Assembly (NCBI GenBank): GCA_030848705.1
Contig: CM061239.1
Coordinates: 87,030,363 to 87,094,362 of the forward strand
Origin: Heracleum sosnowskyi
Taxonomy: Eukaryota; Streptophyta; Magnoliopsida; Apiales; Apiaceae
DNA: 64,000 nt
Direction: 5' to 3'
Positions 10,853 to 20,767 of this stretch are shown piece by piece. The notes beneath the pieces are model-generated. The model searched no databases and was not told the origin of the DNA. It worked only from the letters and a program-made list of their open reading frames with translations. How positions within the stretch are numbered: position 1 is the first letter of the stretch; the number at the start of each line of letters is the position of its first letter. The position numbers and the translations under genes were made by a program.

Positions 10853-13800
10853 TTACGTTGGGCAAATTAGAACCGCGGTCTCAACTTCGCGATTCAACTT
10901 CTCTCCAAAATATGGCTTTAACCGCTGACCATTGACCTTGAACGACTGGTCCGGTGACTTGTCAAAAATCTCCACTGCTCCATGCTGAAAAACTGTTTTA
11001 ACTGTGAATGGACCTGACCAACGTGACTTCAACTTTCCAGGAAATAACCGAAGTCGAGAGTTGAACAACAACACCAATTGCCCGGGCACAAATGTCTTAA
11101 GAACCAACCGACGATCATGCCACCTTTTGACTTTCTCTTTATATAGCTTGTTGTTCTCATAAGCTTGCAATCGAAACTCGTCCATTTCATTCAACTGAAC
11201 CATACGCTTCTCACCTGCTGCTGTAAGATCAAAATTCAGCTTCTTCAACGCCCAATAAGCCTTGTGTTCTAACTCAGCTGGCAGATGACATGCTTTTCCA
11301 TACACAAGCTGAAATGGTGACATTCCCAAAGGTGTTTTATAGGCCGTCCGATAAGCCCACACTGCTTCATCAAGCTTCAAAGCCCAATCCTTCCTAGAAG
11401 GACTTACCACCTTCTCAAGAATCCGTTTAATTTCACGATTAGACACTTCAGCTTGCCCATTGGTTTGAGGATGATAAGCTGTAGTAACTCGATGATTGAT
11501 ATTGTAGCATGCCATAAGAGATGTAAACTTCCGATTGCAAAAGTGCGTACCTTCATCACTGATGATAACCCGTGGAGTGCCAAACCGAGTAAATATATTC
11601 TTGTGAAGAAAATTGAGCACCACCTTAGCATCATTCGTTGGAAGTGCCTTTACCTCCACCCACTTAGACACATAATCCACAGCTAACAGAATATACTGAT
11701 TACCACATGACGGAATGAACGGTCCCATGAAGTCGATTCCCCACACGTCAAAGATCTCTACCTCCAACATGACATTAAGAGGCATCTCGTCCCTACGAGA
11801 AATATTACCAACTCGTTGACATCGATCACATCTCAACACAAACTGATAAGCATCCTTGAATAGAGTCGGCCAATAGAAACCTGCTTGAAGAATACGTGTG
11901 GCTGTCTTTTCACCCGCATAATGACCTCCATAAGCTGTAGCATGAAAATCACTAAGAATAGCCTCGGTCTCACTGTAAGGAACACAACGCCTAATAATCT
12001 GATCAACTCCTTGCTTGAACAAAAACGGCTCATCCCAAATATACTGCTTGACATCATGTAAGAATTTCTTCTTTTGAGCATAAGAGAGCTCAGGTGGTAT
12101 GATGTTACTTACTAGATAATTCACAATGTCGGCATACCATGGTTCAACATCTTTCACACTGAATAGTTGCTCATCCGGAAAAAACTCATTAATAGCCGTA
12201 TTGTCTTTAGGTGACTTCCCATGATCTTCCAATCTAGAGAGATGGTCAGCTACCTGATTCTCCGTCCCCTTTCTGTCCTTGATTTCCACGTCAAATTCTT
12301 GCAACAGAAGAACCCAACGAATCAACCTTGGCTTGGCATCTTTCTTCGCCAGGAGATAGCGAATAGCAGCATGATCCGTATAAACTGTCACCTTAGTACC
12401 AAGCAGATAAGAGCGAAACTTTTCAAACCCGTAGACAATAGCAAGTAGTTCCTTCTCAGTGGTGGTGTAATTCATCTGAGCATCATTAAGAGTTTTGCTT
12501 GCATAATAAATAACATGAAACACCTTTTCTTTCCTTTGGCCTAGAACGGCCCCAAGCGCAAAATCACTAGCATCGCACATCAAAGCAAATGGTTGGCTCC
12601 AATCAGGAGCTGTAATAACTGGAGCAGAAATTAATTTCTTCTTCAAGATCTCGAATGCATGTAAACAAGACTCATCAAACTTGAACGGAACATCTTTTTC
12701 CAAAAGATTGCAAAGTGGCTTAGAAATTTTTGAGAAATCCTTTATGAAACGCCTGTAGAACCCCGCATGACCAAGAAAGCTGCGAATACCCTTGACTGAA
12801 ACAGGGGCAGGAAGGTTCTCAATAGTCGCCACCTTTGCCTTGTCAACTTCCAAACCTTTACACGAAACCTTGTGTCCCAGAATGACACCTTCTTGTACCA
12901 TGAAATGGCACTTTTCCCAATTTAGAACAAGATTTGTCTCCACACAACGCTTTAGAACCAAACTCAAGTTTTCCAAGCACTCATCAAAAGAATCCCCAAA
13001 GACTGAGAAATCGTCCATGAATACTTCCACATTACTTCCAATCATGTCAGAAAAAATGGCCATCATGCATCTCTGAAAAGTAGCTGGTGCTCCACACAAC
13101 CCGAAAGAAACACATCTGAAAGCAAATGTACCAAATGGACAAGTGAATGTAGTCTTCTCTTGATCCTCGGGTGCTATGCAAATCTGATTGTAACCAGAAT
13201 ACCCATCAAGCAAGCAATAGTACTGATGTCCAGCCAATCTGTCGAGCATCTGATCAATGAACGGAAGTGGAAAATGATCTTTTCGAGTAGCCTTGTTCAA
13301 CTTTCGATAATCCATGCAAATCCTCCAACCAGTAACTGTTCGCGTAGGAATGAGCTCGTTCTTTTCATTAGTAAGCACTGTCATGCCTCCCTTCTTAGGC
13401 ACGCATTGCACTGGACTCACCCAAGAACTATCAGAGATCGGATAGACAATGCCTGCATCAAGCCATTTAAGAATTTCCTTCTTCACAACTTCCTTCATAA
13501 CAGGATTCAGTCTCCTTTGATTATCAACTGTAGGTTTAGCTCCCTCTTCCAAAGGAATTTTGTGCATGCAGTAAGAAGGACTAATACCCTTGATGTCCGT
13601 TATAGTCCACCCAATGGCTGATTTGAAATCCCTTAAAATTCGCAATAGCTTTTCCTCTTCCATGCCTGAAAGCTTAGATGATATAATAACAGGTAAGGTA
13701 GAAGAATCTCCAAGATAGGCATACCTTAGATGTTCAGGCAATGGCTTAAGTTCCAATGTAGGTGCTTCCTCGATAGATGGCTTAAGTCTAACATGAGACT

Positions 13801-14869
13801 TCTTCAGCTCTGACAACCCCAAAGATTCAAACGGAATCTTAAACTTCTTCCATGGAGATGCATTAAGATATTGCAAGTGTTCTTCATCCACTTCGTTCTC
13901 AATCTCCAAGTCATTAGCAAGAACTCTTTCCAACACATCAGTTTTGATCAAGTGTTGAGTTGCGGAGTTAACCACCTTGTCCACCATATCAATTTTAAAA
14001 CACACTTCCTCATCAGTTGGAAGCTTCATTGCATTGAAAACATTAAAGGTGACATTTTGATCGTGCACCCTCATCGTGAGTTCTCCCTTCTGGACATCAA
14101 TAAGAGTCCGACCTGTAGCCAAGAATGGTCGTCCCAAGATGATAGGGATCTTCTTGTCTTCTTCAAAGTCAAGAATAACAAAGTCGGCTGGAAAGATAAG
14201 CTTGTCGACCTTCACCAAAACATCCTCAACTATTCCTCGAGGATAAGTAACTGAACGGTCCGCAAGTTGCAGAGTCATAGTAGTTGGCTTTGGTTCTGGA
14301 AGACCAAGTTGCATGAAAACTGATAAGGGCATGAGATTAATACTTGCACCCAAATCACACAAGCATTTGCTGAATGAGAGATCTCTAATAGTACATGGTA
14401 TGGTAAAGCTTCCAGGGTCCTTCAACTTAGGTGGCAACTTTTGTTGCAAGATGGCACTACATTCTTCCGTCAATGCAACTGTCTCTAGCTCCTCAAGTTT
14501 CAATTTCTTCGAAAGAATGCCCTTCATAAACTTCGCATAGCTCGGAATTTGCTCAAGAGCCTCTGCAAATGGTATGTTAATCTGAAGCTTCTTGAAGACA
14601 TCCAAGAACTTAGGAAACTGCTTGTCAAACTCTTGCCTTTGAACTCGTTTTGGGAATGGAGGAGGTGGAAACACCTTTTCTTCTACTACTTTCTGAGAAT
14701 TATCACTCTTCCCAGTTACATGAGTCGAGAGAGTAGCATTAGGTACCAAATCAGGAACAGAATCGACCCCAGCGTCAAAATTATTTTTTTCTTCCAGAAG
14801 GGCCGGCGCTGCCGCGTTTATACTGGGGAGCGGCGCTGCCGCGCCGAACATTCTGATCAGAAATTTCAT
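10853..14869 (-). CDS. pol: E2 Pol polyprotein: protease, reverse transcriptase, RNase H, integrase
   Basis: An open frame of 1338 codons without stops. Protease: DLGASINLM at 172-180, then IILGRPFLATG at about 243. Reverse transcriptase about 460-650, with LDGYSGYNQ and the catalytic FMDD at 617-620. RNase H with Asp766 (CDASDFALGAVL), Glu806 (TEKELLA) and Asp832 (YTDHAA). Integrase with an HHCC zinc finger (His975, His983, Cys1014, Cys1017) and catalytic Asp1046 (GIDFMGP), Asp1105 (SDEGTHF) and Glu1141 (GQAEVSN), spacing D,D-35-E. The order RH before INT marks Ty3/gypsy. The first ATG (14869) lies within a GC-hairpin module shared with the LTR. Whether translation starts there or arrives from gag by frameshifting is open. 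There is no chromodomain, as expected for Athila. It would copy element RNA to DNA in cytoplasmic particles and insert it in the nucleus. Confidence 0.94.
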   Translation of the reverse strand: MKFLIRMFGAAAPLPSINAAAPALLEEKNNFDAGVDSVPDLVPNATLSTHVTGKSDNSQKVVEEKVFPPPPFPKRVQRQEFDKQFPKFLDVFKKLQINIPFAEALEQIPSYAKFMKGILSKKLKLEELETVALTEECSAILQQKLPPKLKDPGSFTIPCTIRDLSFSKCLCDLGASINLMPLSVFMQLGLPEPKPTTMTLQLADRSVTYPRGIVEDVLVKVDKLIFPADFVILDFEEDKKIPIILGRPFLATGRTLIDVQKGELTMRVHDQNVTFNVFNAMKLPTDEEVCFKIDMVDKVVNSATQHLIKTDVLERVLANDLEIENEVDEEHLQYLNASPWKKFKIPFESLGLSELKKSHVRLKPSIEEAPTLELKPLPEHLRYAYLGDSSTLPVIISSKLSGMEEEKLLRILRDFKSAIGWTITDIKGISPSYCMHKIPLEEGAKPTVDNQRRLNPVMKEVVKKEILKWLDAGIVYPISDSSWVSPVQCVPKKGGMTVLTNEKNELIPTRTVTGWRICMDYRKLNKATRKDHFPLPFIDQMLDRLAGHQYYCLLDGYSGYNQICIAPEDQEKTTFTCPFGTFAFRCVSFGLCGAPATFQRCMMAIFSDMIGSNVEVFMDDFSVFGDSFDECLENLSLVLKRCVETNLVLNWEKCHFMVQEGVILGHKVSCKGLEVDKAKVATIENLPAPVSVKGIRSFLGHAGFYRRFIKDFSKISKPLCNLLEKDVPFKFDESCLHAFEILKKKLISAPVITAPDWSQPFALMCDASDFALGAVLGQRKEKVFHVIYYASKTLNDAQMNYTTTEKELLAIVYGFEKFRSYLLGTKVTVYTDHAAIRYLLAKKDAKPRLIRWVLLLQEFDVEIKDRKGTENQVADHLSRLEDHGKSPKDNTAINEFFPDEQLFSVKDVEPWYADIVNYLVSNIIPPELSYAQKKKFLHDVKQYIWDEPFLFKQGVDQIIRRCVPYSETEAILSDFHATAYGGHYAGEKTATRILQAGFYWPTLFKDAYQFVLRCDRCQRVGNISRRDEMPLNVMLEVEIFDVWGIDFMGPFIPSCGNQYILLAVDYVSKWVEVKALPTNDAKVVLNFLHKNIFTRFGTPRVIISDEGTHFCNRKFTSLMACYNINHRVTTAYHPQTNGQAEVSNREIKRILEKVVSPSRKDWALKLDEAVWAYRTAYKTPLGMSPFQLVYGKACHLPAELEHKAYWALKKLNFDLTAAGEKRMVQLNEMDEFRLQAYENNKLYKEKVKRWHDRRLVLKTFVPGQLVLLFNSRLRLFPGKLKSRWSGPFTVKTVFQHGAVEIFDKSPDQSFKVNGQRLKPYFGEKLNREVETAVLICPT

Positions 14870-16322
14870 TTTTTTCCTCGGCTGAATTTTCTTCGTTCTG
14901 ACCTTGTAGAATCTTCCCCGATCGTAAGGTTACTGCCTGGACCTGTTCCTTGTGATCTTTCTTGCCTGGATTCATCTCTGTGTCACTCGGAAGCGTTCCT
15001 GGTTGACGGTTCAACAATGCATTGGCTAGTTGCCCAATCTGATTCTCTAAAGTTTTCAACGACACCGCTTGACTCTTGTACATCATTCGAAGCTCTTCCA
15101 ATTCAGACTTCTCAGACTGATTCAATGAATTCCCTTGAGATGGTTGAAATCCCGGTGGAATGAATGGTTGCCTTGGAGCATAAGGTGGTGGTTGATAGTT
15201 CTGATTATATGGCCTTGCATTGAACTGTTGATTTTGTGGTTGCTGAACACCACCCTGATTGTTGCTCCAACTGAAATTAGGATGATTCTGATTGTTGGGA
15301 TGATACACATTAGGTGCTGGTTGCTGAGTTCTCTGAAAGTTACTAACAAACTGTGCTGATTCAGCTGAGATAGCACACAGATTCGTGTCATGAGCCCCTG
15401 CACACAATTCACACACCATAGCAACCTGGTTAGTCCCAAGATTAGAAAGGGAATCTACCTTCATTGTCAACGCTTTGAGTTGAGCAGCAATAGCAGTAGC
15501 TGCATCCAATTCAAGAATTCCAGCCACTTTAGCAGGTGGCAAGCGTTGAGTAGGATTCTGAAACTCATTGGCCGCCATCATCTCGATAAGATTATAGGCA
15601 TCCTCATAGCTTTTTGCCCACAGTGCTCCTCCAGAAGCTGCATCAAGCATAGGCCTTGACTGAGCTCCCAATCTATTATAGAAATTGCTGATTACCATTC
15701 AATCCGGCATCCCATGATGAGGACAACGTGCCAAAATCTCCTTGTACCTTTCCCAAGCTTCCCCCAAAGATTCCTGGGGTTGCTGAGCAAACTGAGAAAT
15801 AGAATTCCTATAAGCTGTTGTCTTCGCCATGGAGAAATACTTCGTCAAGAATTTTTGAGCACAATCTGCCCATGTTTTAATAGAACCTGATGGCATGGAA
15901 TGTAACCAACTCTTGGCTTTATCCCTAAGAGAGAAGGGAAATAGCCTCAATCTGATTGCGTCATCTGTAAATCCGTTGAATTTGAAGGTATCACAGATCT
16001 CAAGAAAGTCCCTAATATGAGCATTGGGATCTTCAGCAGGACTACCCCCAAACTGAACCGTATTCTGAATCATCTGAATGATGTTTGGCTTAAGCTCAAA
16101 ATTATTAGCCCCAATAGCTGGACGAACAATGCTGGTATGAATGTCCTCCACTTTTGGCTGAGAAAATTCACTCAAAGCCTTCGCTGGTTGTGCTTCATCT
16201 GCCATATCTTCTTTTGATTCATGATTGTTTTCTACACTGATGTTCTCAAAGTCAAGTTTCCTTCGTGCTAGTTCTTCTCTTCTTGCTAATTCTTCTCTAC
16301 GTGCTCGAGCTCGTGTACGCAT
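14781..16322 (-). pseudogene. gag: E2 Gag with one in-frame TGA
   Basis: It starts MRTRARARR at 16322 and has the same Gag core as E1 (DPNAHIRDFLEICDTF, LFPFSLRDKAKSWLHSM, EAWERYKEILARCPHHGMPD). A TGA at 15699-15701 sits exactly where E1 has Trp, so a single G-to-A change explains it. Reading resumes at 15698 and continues through CELCAGAHDTNLC, a Pro/Gln/Asn-rich region and a Lys/Gln-rich end. It stops at TAA (14781-14783) directly after a run of seven A. Pol starts upstream of that stop, in the +1 frame, so gag and pol overlap by about 88 bp. Confidence 0.88.
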
Positions 16323-16442
16323 ACACTCTCAATAAGTACCTGAAATTCACCAACAAGAAAATTTGGTGAGAAACGTCCTAGTCACCGAACTTTAATGACC
16401 ACTGATGGTAAATACTGAAACTAAACAAATAAAACCGAAGTC

Positions 16443-16462
16443 CCCGGCAGCGGCGCCAAAAA
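16443..16462 (-). other. E2 primer-binding site
   Basis: On the minus strand TTTTTGGCGCCGCTGCCGGG lies just inside the 5' LTR. It fits the 3' end of plant tRNA-Asp, as in other Athila/Tat elements, and is the same signal that E2 interrupted in E1. Confidence 0.85.
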
Positions 16463-16464
16463 CT

Positions 16465-17893
16465 TGTTACGACCAAACTCAACACGCAAGTGCATGTGAT
16501 CTCAAGTAATACAGATAGCAAATAAGGTTCGTTCCTACAGGGACTCGTTGTTTGTCTAGTTAATTCACTCACCAATGTATGATTATTATCCGATGCTAAA
16601 ACAAATAACAAAGTGGATTTTTGTTAACACTATAATTAATCTAAGAATTATAACTGATTATCAACTATTTGAACTGAGATTTATGTCGAATTACTTATGC
16701 AAATAAAACATGGAATTTTAACTTCATTAAACAATCCATCTATAGTCTTCAATTCTCTAGCCCTTTCATGTGATTTGTTAATACCTGATCGAATACACAA
16801 AACTGATAAAAGCCAACTTTCGTTGTACCAATACCATCCTAAATAATATCCACAATGAAGATAGAAATCACTTAGTCTTCCAATTATGCTTAGTCCCTAT
16901 ATGTCTATAAAGATTGAAAACATAATGGTTGAAGTACAAGCATTCAATTGATCACATAGTCGTCATAAAACGGTTAGAGTTACGACACTAATTACGAATG
17001 ATATTCTCACGCATAAACCTATGCTAGCATGGCAAGTTCTAAACTCTTAAATCCACTTTCGCTTCAATAAGAATTAACACACAATTACAGGAGTTAGCTA
17101 CTCTCCTATAACAAATTAAAACAACCATGATAGGATATCGCATCAATCACACTATAGGCATCAAGAAAATTCAACAAATAAACTTCATGAATAAATCTGC
17201 TAAAACCCCATGACAACGAATTAGTTCATAATCAAACTAATCGTCACCATGGGTTCTAATGTAAACATGATTGAAGAAAACGAATCAATATTGGAATAAT
17301 TATCAAAGGTTCTAAAGAATACACCCAAACCAAGCATCCACAAGCTAGAAAGAATACAAGAATAAATTGAAAACTATCTTCTTCCTTGCTTCTTCGTGCT
17401 TTAAAACTCCGTAGATAATATGTGGTATGTGTTACTTGTTCTCTAGGGTTTTCTTCTCTTTATATATGCCTCCAGGTGCAAACAAGTCATACTGAATTGT
17501 AATTTGACTTCAACTCGAAAAATCAGCAAATCGGGTTCAAAACAGGAAATTTCGTCAAACAGACTGGCGCTGCCGCGCCACGATTGTATAGGATAGCGGC
17601 GCTACCGCGCCAGATAATTACTGCTCCTTTTTCCAGCGGCGCTGCCGCGCCATAGGCAAGCTCAAACACGGCGCTGCCGCGCCGTGCCTTCTGTCCAGGA
17701 AGACGAATTTTTCCATTTTCTTCGTTTTAGCTCCAAATTGCATTCCGATTGCTCCGCTTCATTCCTAGTACACCTGTGATAAATATACCTGCACAATACC
17801 CTTAAAAGAGATCAAAAATACCACAACTCGAGTACAAACATTCGTTTTAAGCCATACGGACACGTTCTAAGTGAATAAAATACCCACTTATCA
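16465..17893 (-). repeat. E2 5' LTR (1429 bp)
   Basis: In element sense it reads TGATAAGTGGG...GTCGTAACA. Four copies of the 14-mer GGCGCTGCCGCGCC (plus-strand spelling) lie at 17566, 17598 (one base changed), 17638 and 17670, about 210-330 bp from the LTR start and 100 bp upstream of the TATA box on the minus strand (17459-17466). Confidence 0.94.
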
Positions 17894-18014
17894 GCCGCTG
17901 CCGGGGATCATCGGTGTTTTATTTTAGTTTATGTGCTTGTCATCAGTGGTCGTTAGAGTTCACTGACTCGGATTGTAGTTGTTTGTTCTGTGTGTTTCAG
18001 GTACTTGAACGTGT

Positions 18015-19765
18015 ATGCGAACACGTTCTCAGACTCGTAAATTGGAAGAAGAAAGATTAAAGTTAGTAAAGATGGGAGACGTTCCAGAAGGAGTAGCACC
18101 TGCAGCTAAGGCTTTGAAGGACTATTCTCAGCCAAAGATCAATGATATTCAGTCGAGTATTGTCAGGCCGACTATTGCAGCTAATACCTTTGAAATCAAG
18201 CCTGGCACGATTCAGATGGTGCAGAATTCAGTGCAGTTTGGGGGTGCTCCAACGGAAGATCCTAATATGCATATTAGGGATTTCATCGAGATTTGCGACA
18301 CCTTTAAGACCAACGGAGTGTCGGAAGATGCCGTGAAGCTGAGACTTTTCCCATTTTCTCTGAGGGATAAGGCTAAGGGCTGGTTGCACTCTCTACCAGC
18401 AGGTTCTATTACTACATGGGAGGATCTTGCTCAGAAATTTCTTACTAAATTCTTCCCCATGGCTAAAACTGCTGCGATCAGGAATGCTCTTACTCAGTTT
18501 TCTCAGCATTCTGGAGAAACTTTATGTGAAGCTTGGGAGAGATACAAGGAGATGCTTAGGAGATGTCCACATCATGGATTGCCCGACTGGATGGTGATTA
18601 ATTGTTTTTATAATGGTCTTGGAGTACAATCAAGACCAATGTTAGATGCAGCATCAGGTGGAGCTCTATGGGCTAAGAGCTACGAGGAAGCTTATGAGTT
18701 AATTGAGATGATGGCTGCGAATGAATATCAGAATCCTACTCAGAGATTATCACAAGGCAAAGTAGCAGGAGTTCTTGAAGTTGATGCAGCTACAGCTATA
18801 GCAGCCCAGTTGAAGGCTTTGACAATGAAGGTGGATTCTTTGACAAATTATGGAGTTCAGCAGGTGGCTAGTGTTTGTGAGCTTTGTGCGGGCGCACATG
18901 AGACAAATAATTGTGCCATATCTAGTGAGTCGGCGCAGTTTGTGAGCAACTTTCAGAGACCATCACAGCCAGTTCCAGCCACCTATCATCCCAATAGCCG
19001 GAATCATCCTAATTTCAGTTGGAGCGACAATCAACAATCTCATCAGCCTTATCAGCCATTCCAAGGTCAGCAATTTGGAGCAAAGCCTTACAATCCTCAG
19101 AATTTTCAGCAGCAGCAAGGGCAGAATTTTCAGCCACAGTATGCTCCTAGGCAACAATTTCAGCCACCAGGATTTCCGTAACAACCTCATGCTAGTGCGG
19201 GGCAGTCTTCGAATGAAAAATCTGAATTGGATGAGTTGAGAATGATAGTTAAAAGCCAGGCGGCATCGCTCAAGACTTTGGAGAATCAGATGGGCAGTTG
19301 GCAAGTGCCTTACTCAACAGAGCTCAGGGAACTCTTCCTAGCGATACGGAGCCTAATCCAGGAAAGACAGTTGTCCAAGAACATGTGAAAGCAGTTACCT
19401 TGAGATCGGGAACGGTCACGGGCAATCAAAAATCAGCAGTTGAAGAAGAGGAAGAAATTCAGCAGCATCAGGTGGAACCTTCTAAGGAAAAGCCAATTTT
19501 TGATTTGGCAGCTAAGCAGTTGGACGGTGAGGCTGAAAAGAGCAAAAATTCTGCTAACAAGTCTACTTCGGAGCAGACTATTTACCCACCTCCTCCATAC
19601 CCAAAGAGGCTCCAAAAGAAGACTACAGAGAGTAACCAGATCTATCCTCCTCCTCCATATCCAAAGAGGCTACAGAAGAAGAATCTTGACACAAAATTCG
19701 CCAAATTTCTCGAGGTTTTCAAGAAGTTACACATCAACATACCTTTTGCAGAAGCTCTTGAATAG
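18015..19765 (+). pseudogene. gag: E1 Gag (Athila-like) with premature stop and frameshift
   Basis: It starts with MRTRSQTRK, and the retrotransposon Gag core follows (residues about 90-190: DPNMHIRDFIEICDTF, LRLFPFSLRDKAKGWLHSL, EAWERYKEMLRRCPHHGLPD). A short Cys motif CELCAGAHETNNC appears near residue 290, and a Gln/Pro-rich C-terminal part comes next. A TAA at 19179-19181 replaces a Gln codon of the Gln-rich tail. A frameshift near 19280 then moves reading into the frame that continues at 19298 with the link to protease. The E2 homologue supports the same domain order. The gene is no longer intact. Confidence 0.88.
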
Positions 19766-20767
19766 ATGCCGAGCTATGCTAAGTTCATGAAGGGTATTCT
19801 ATCTCGGAAGTTGAAACTCGAGGATTTGGACACCGTTGCTTTGACAGAGGAGTGTAGTGCAGTTCTACAGCAGAAATTGCCACCGAAGCTTAAAGATCCG
19901 GGAAGTTTTACCATACCTTGAACTATTGGCAATCAACTTTTCAGCAAATGCTTATGTGATTTGGGAGCTAGCATTAATCTAATGCCAATGTCTGTTTTTA
20001 AGCAACTTGGGTTGCCTGAGCCGAAACCAGTTAATATGACCTTACAGTTGGCTGATCGGTCGATCACATATCCGAGGGGTATAGTGGAGGATGTCTTGGT
20101 AAAGGTGGATAAGCTGATTTTTCCTGCTGATTTTGTTATTCTTGACTTTGAGGAGGATAAGAAGATTCCTATCATCTTGGGAAGACCTTTTCTGGCTACT
20201 GGCCGAGCGTTGATCGATGTTCAGAAAGGAGAGCTCACAATGAGGGTGAGTAATCAAAAGGTCATCTTTAATGTGTTCAAGGCTATGAAATTTCCGACAG
20301 AGGAGGAAGAGTGTTTTAGCTTGAAGATGGTTGATACGGGTCAGAGAAAGGAGTTCGATCAGCTGTTGAGCAAAAATTCGGACATGCACAAGTTCGAGCA
20401 TCACATCAGTGATTCCATTGACAATTCTTCCATTCGAGATCTTTCGAATGTCAAGCTTGGAAAACTTCCACCACATTTGAAGTATGTCCTTCTGAATGAT
20501 GAGTTGGTGATTTTTAAAGAGTGTGAAGATAATGTGTTGAGAAGGTGGAACAAGGATGATGAGGTAAAAGAGTGTTCTTATCAATTGACGGAGAAGCATA
20601 AACACCTTAGAGGTGTAAAGAAGAAAAAGAAAAAATCGATTGATGGAAAAGTCAAGGTGAAGTTTGATTTGGAAAAGATGTGGGAAGAAAGCAAGAAGGT
20701 TATCAAACAATGGGTGAATGGTCCTTCTGCTAAGGACAAGTCAAATGCGATCTTTGAGCCACCATGA
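19766..20767 (+). pseudogene. E1 protease with unusual C-terminal extension replacing RT
   Basis: This is in frame with the second part of gag, with stops at 19763-19765 (TAG for Gln) and 19919-19921 (TGA). The aspartic protease signature is LGASINLMPMSVF followed by LQLADRS and IILGRPFLATG, almost identical to E2 residues 172-255. After the protease the protein does not enter RT. It ends in about 130 residues with a Lys-rich patch (about 20605-20640) and a stop at 20767. So pol is deleted and a short tail encoded. The tail is not visibly homologous to the E2 pol, and its origin is unknown. Confidence 0.82.

Larger units (their letters stand above)
6530..17893 (-). mobile_element. E2: young Athila-like Ty3/gypsy element inserted into the primer-binding site of E1
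   Basis: LTRs 6530-7958 and 16465-17893 are both 1429 bp. By eye I find about eight differences between them, which indicates a recent insertion. The duplication is GCCGC (6525-6529, 17894-17898). On the minus strand the order is 5' LTR, tRNA-Asp-type primer site (16443-16462), gag, pol (PR-RT-RH-INT), env-like ORF, PPT (7961-7972), 3' LTR. Pol is uninterrupted. Gag has one stop codon and env-like one frameshift, so this copy itself looks just past full competence. The family match rests on the protease (DLGASINLMP) and the FMDD polymerase motif, both familiar from Athila. Confidence 0.94.

Noticed and set aside
13160..13621. Plus-strand open frames opposite E2 pol (also 13871-14254 and 14549-15163)
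   Set aside because: They run opposite to highly conserved RT and protease codons and show no domain of their own.
20042..20710. 222-codon frame opposite the E1 protease
   Set aside because: Shadow of the protease frame on the other strand, with a low-complexity peptide.
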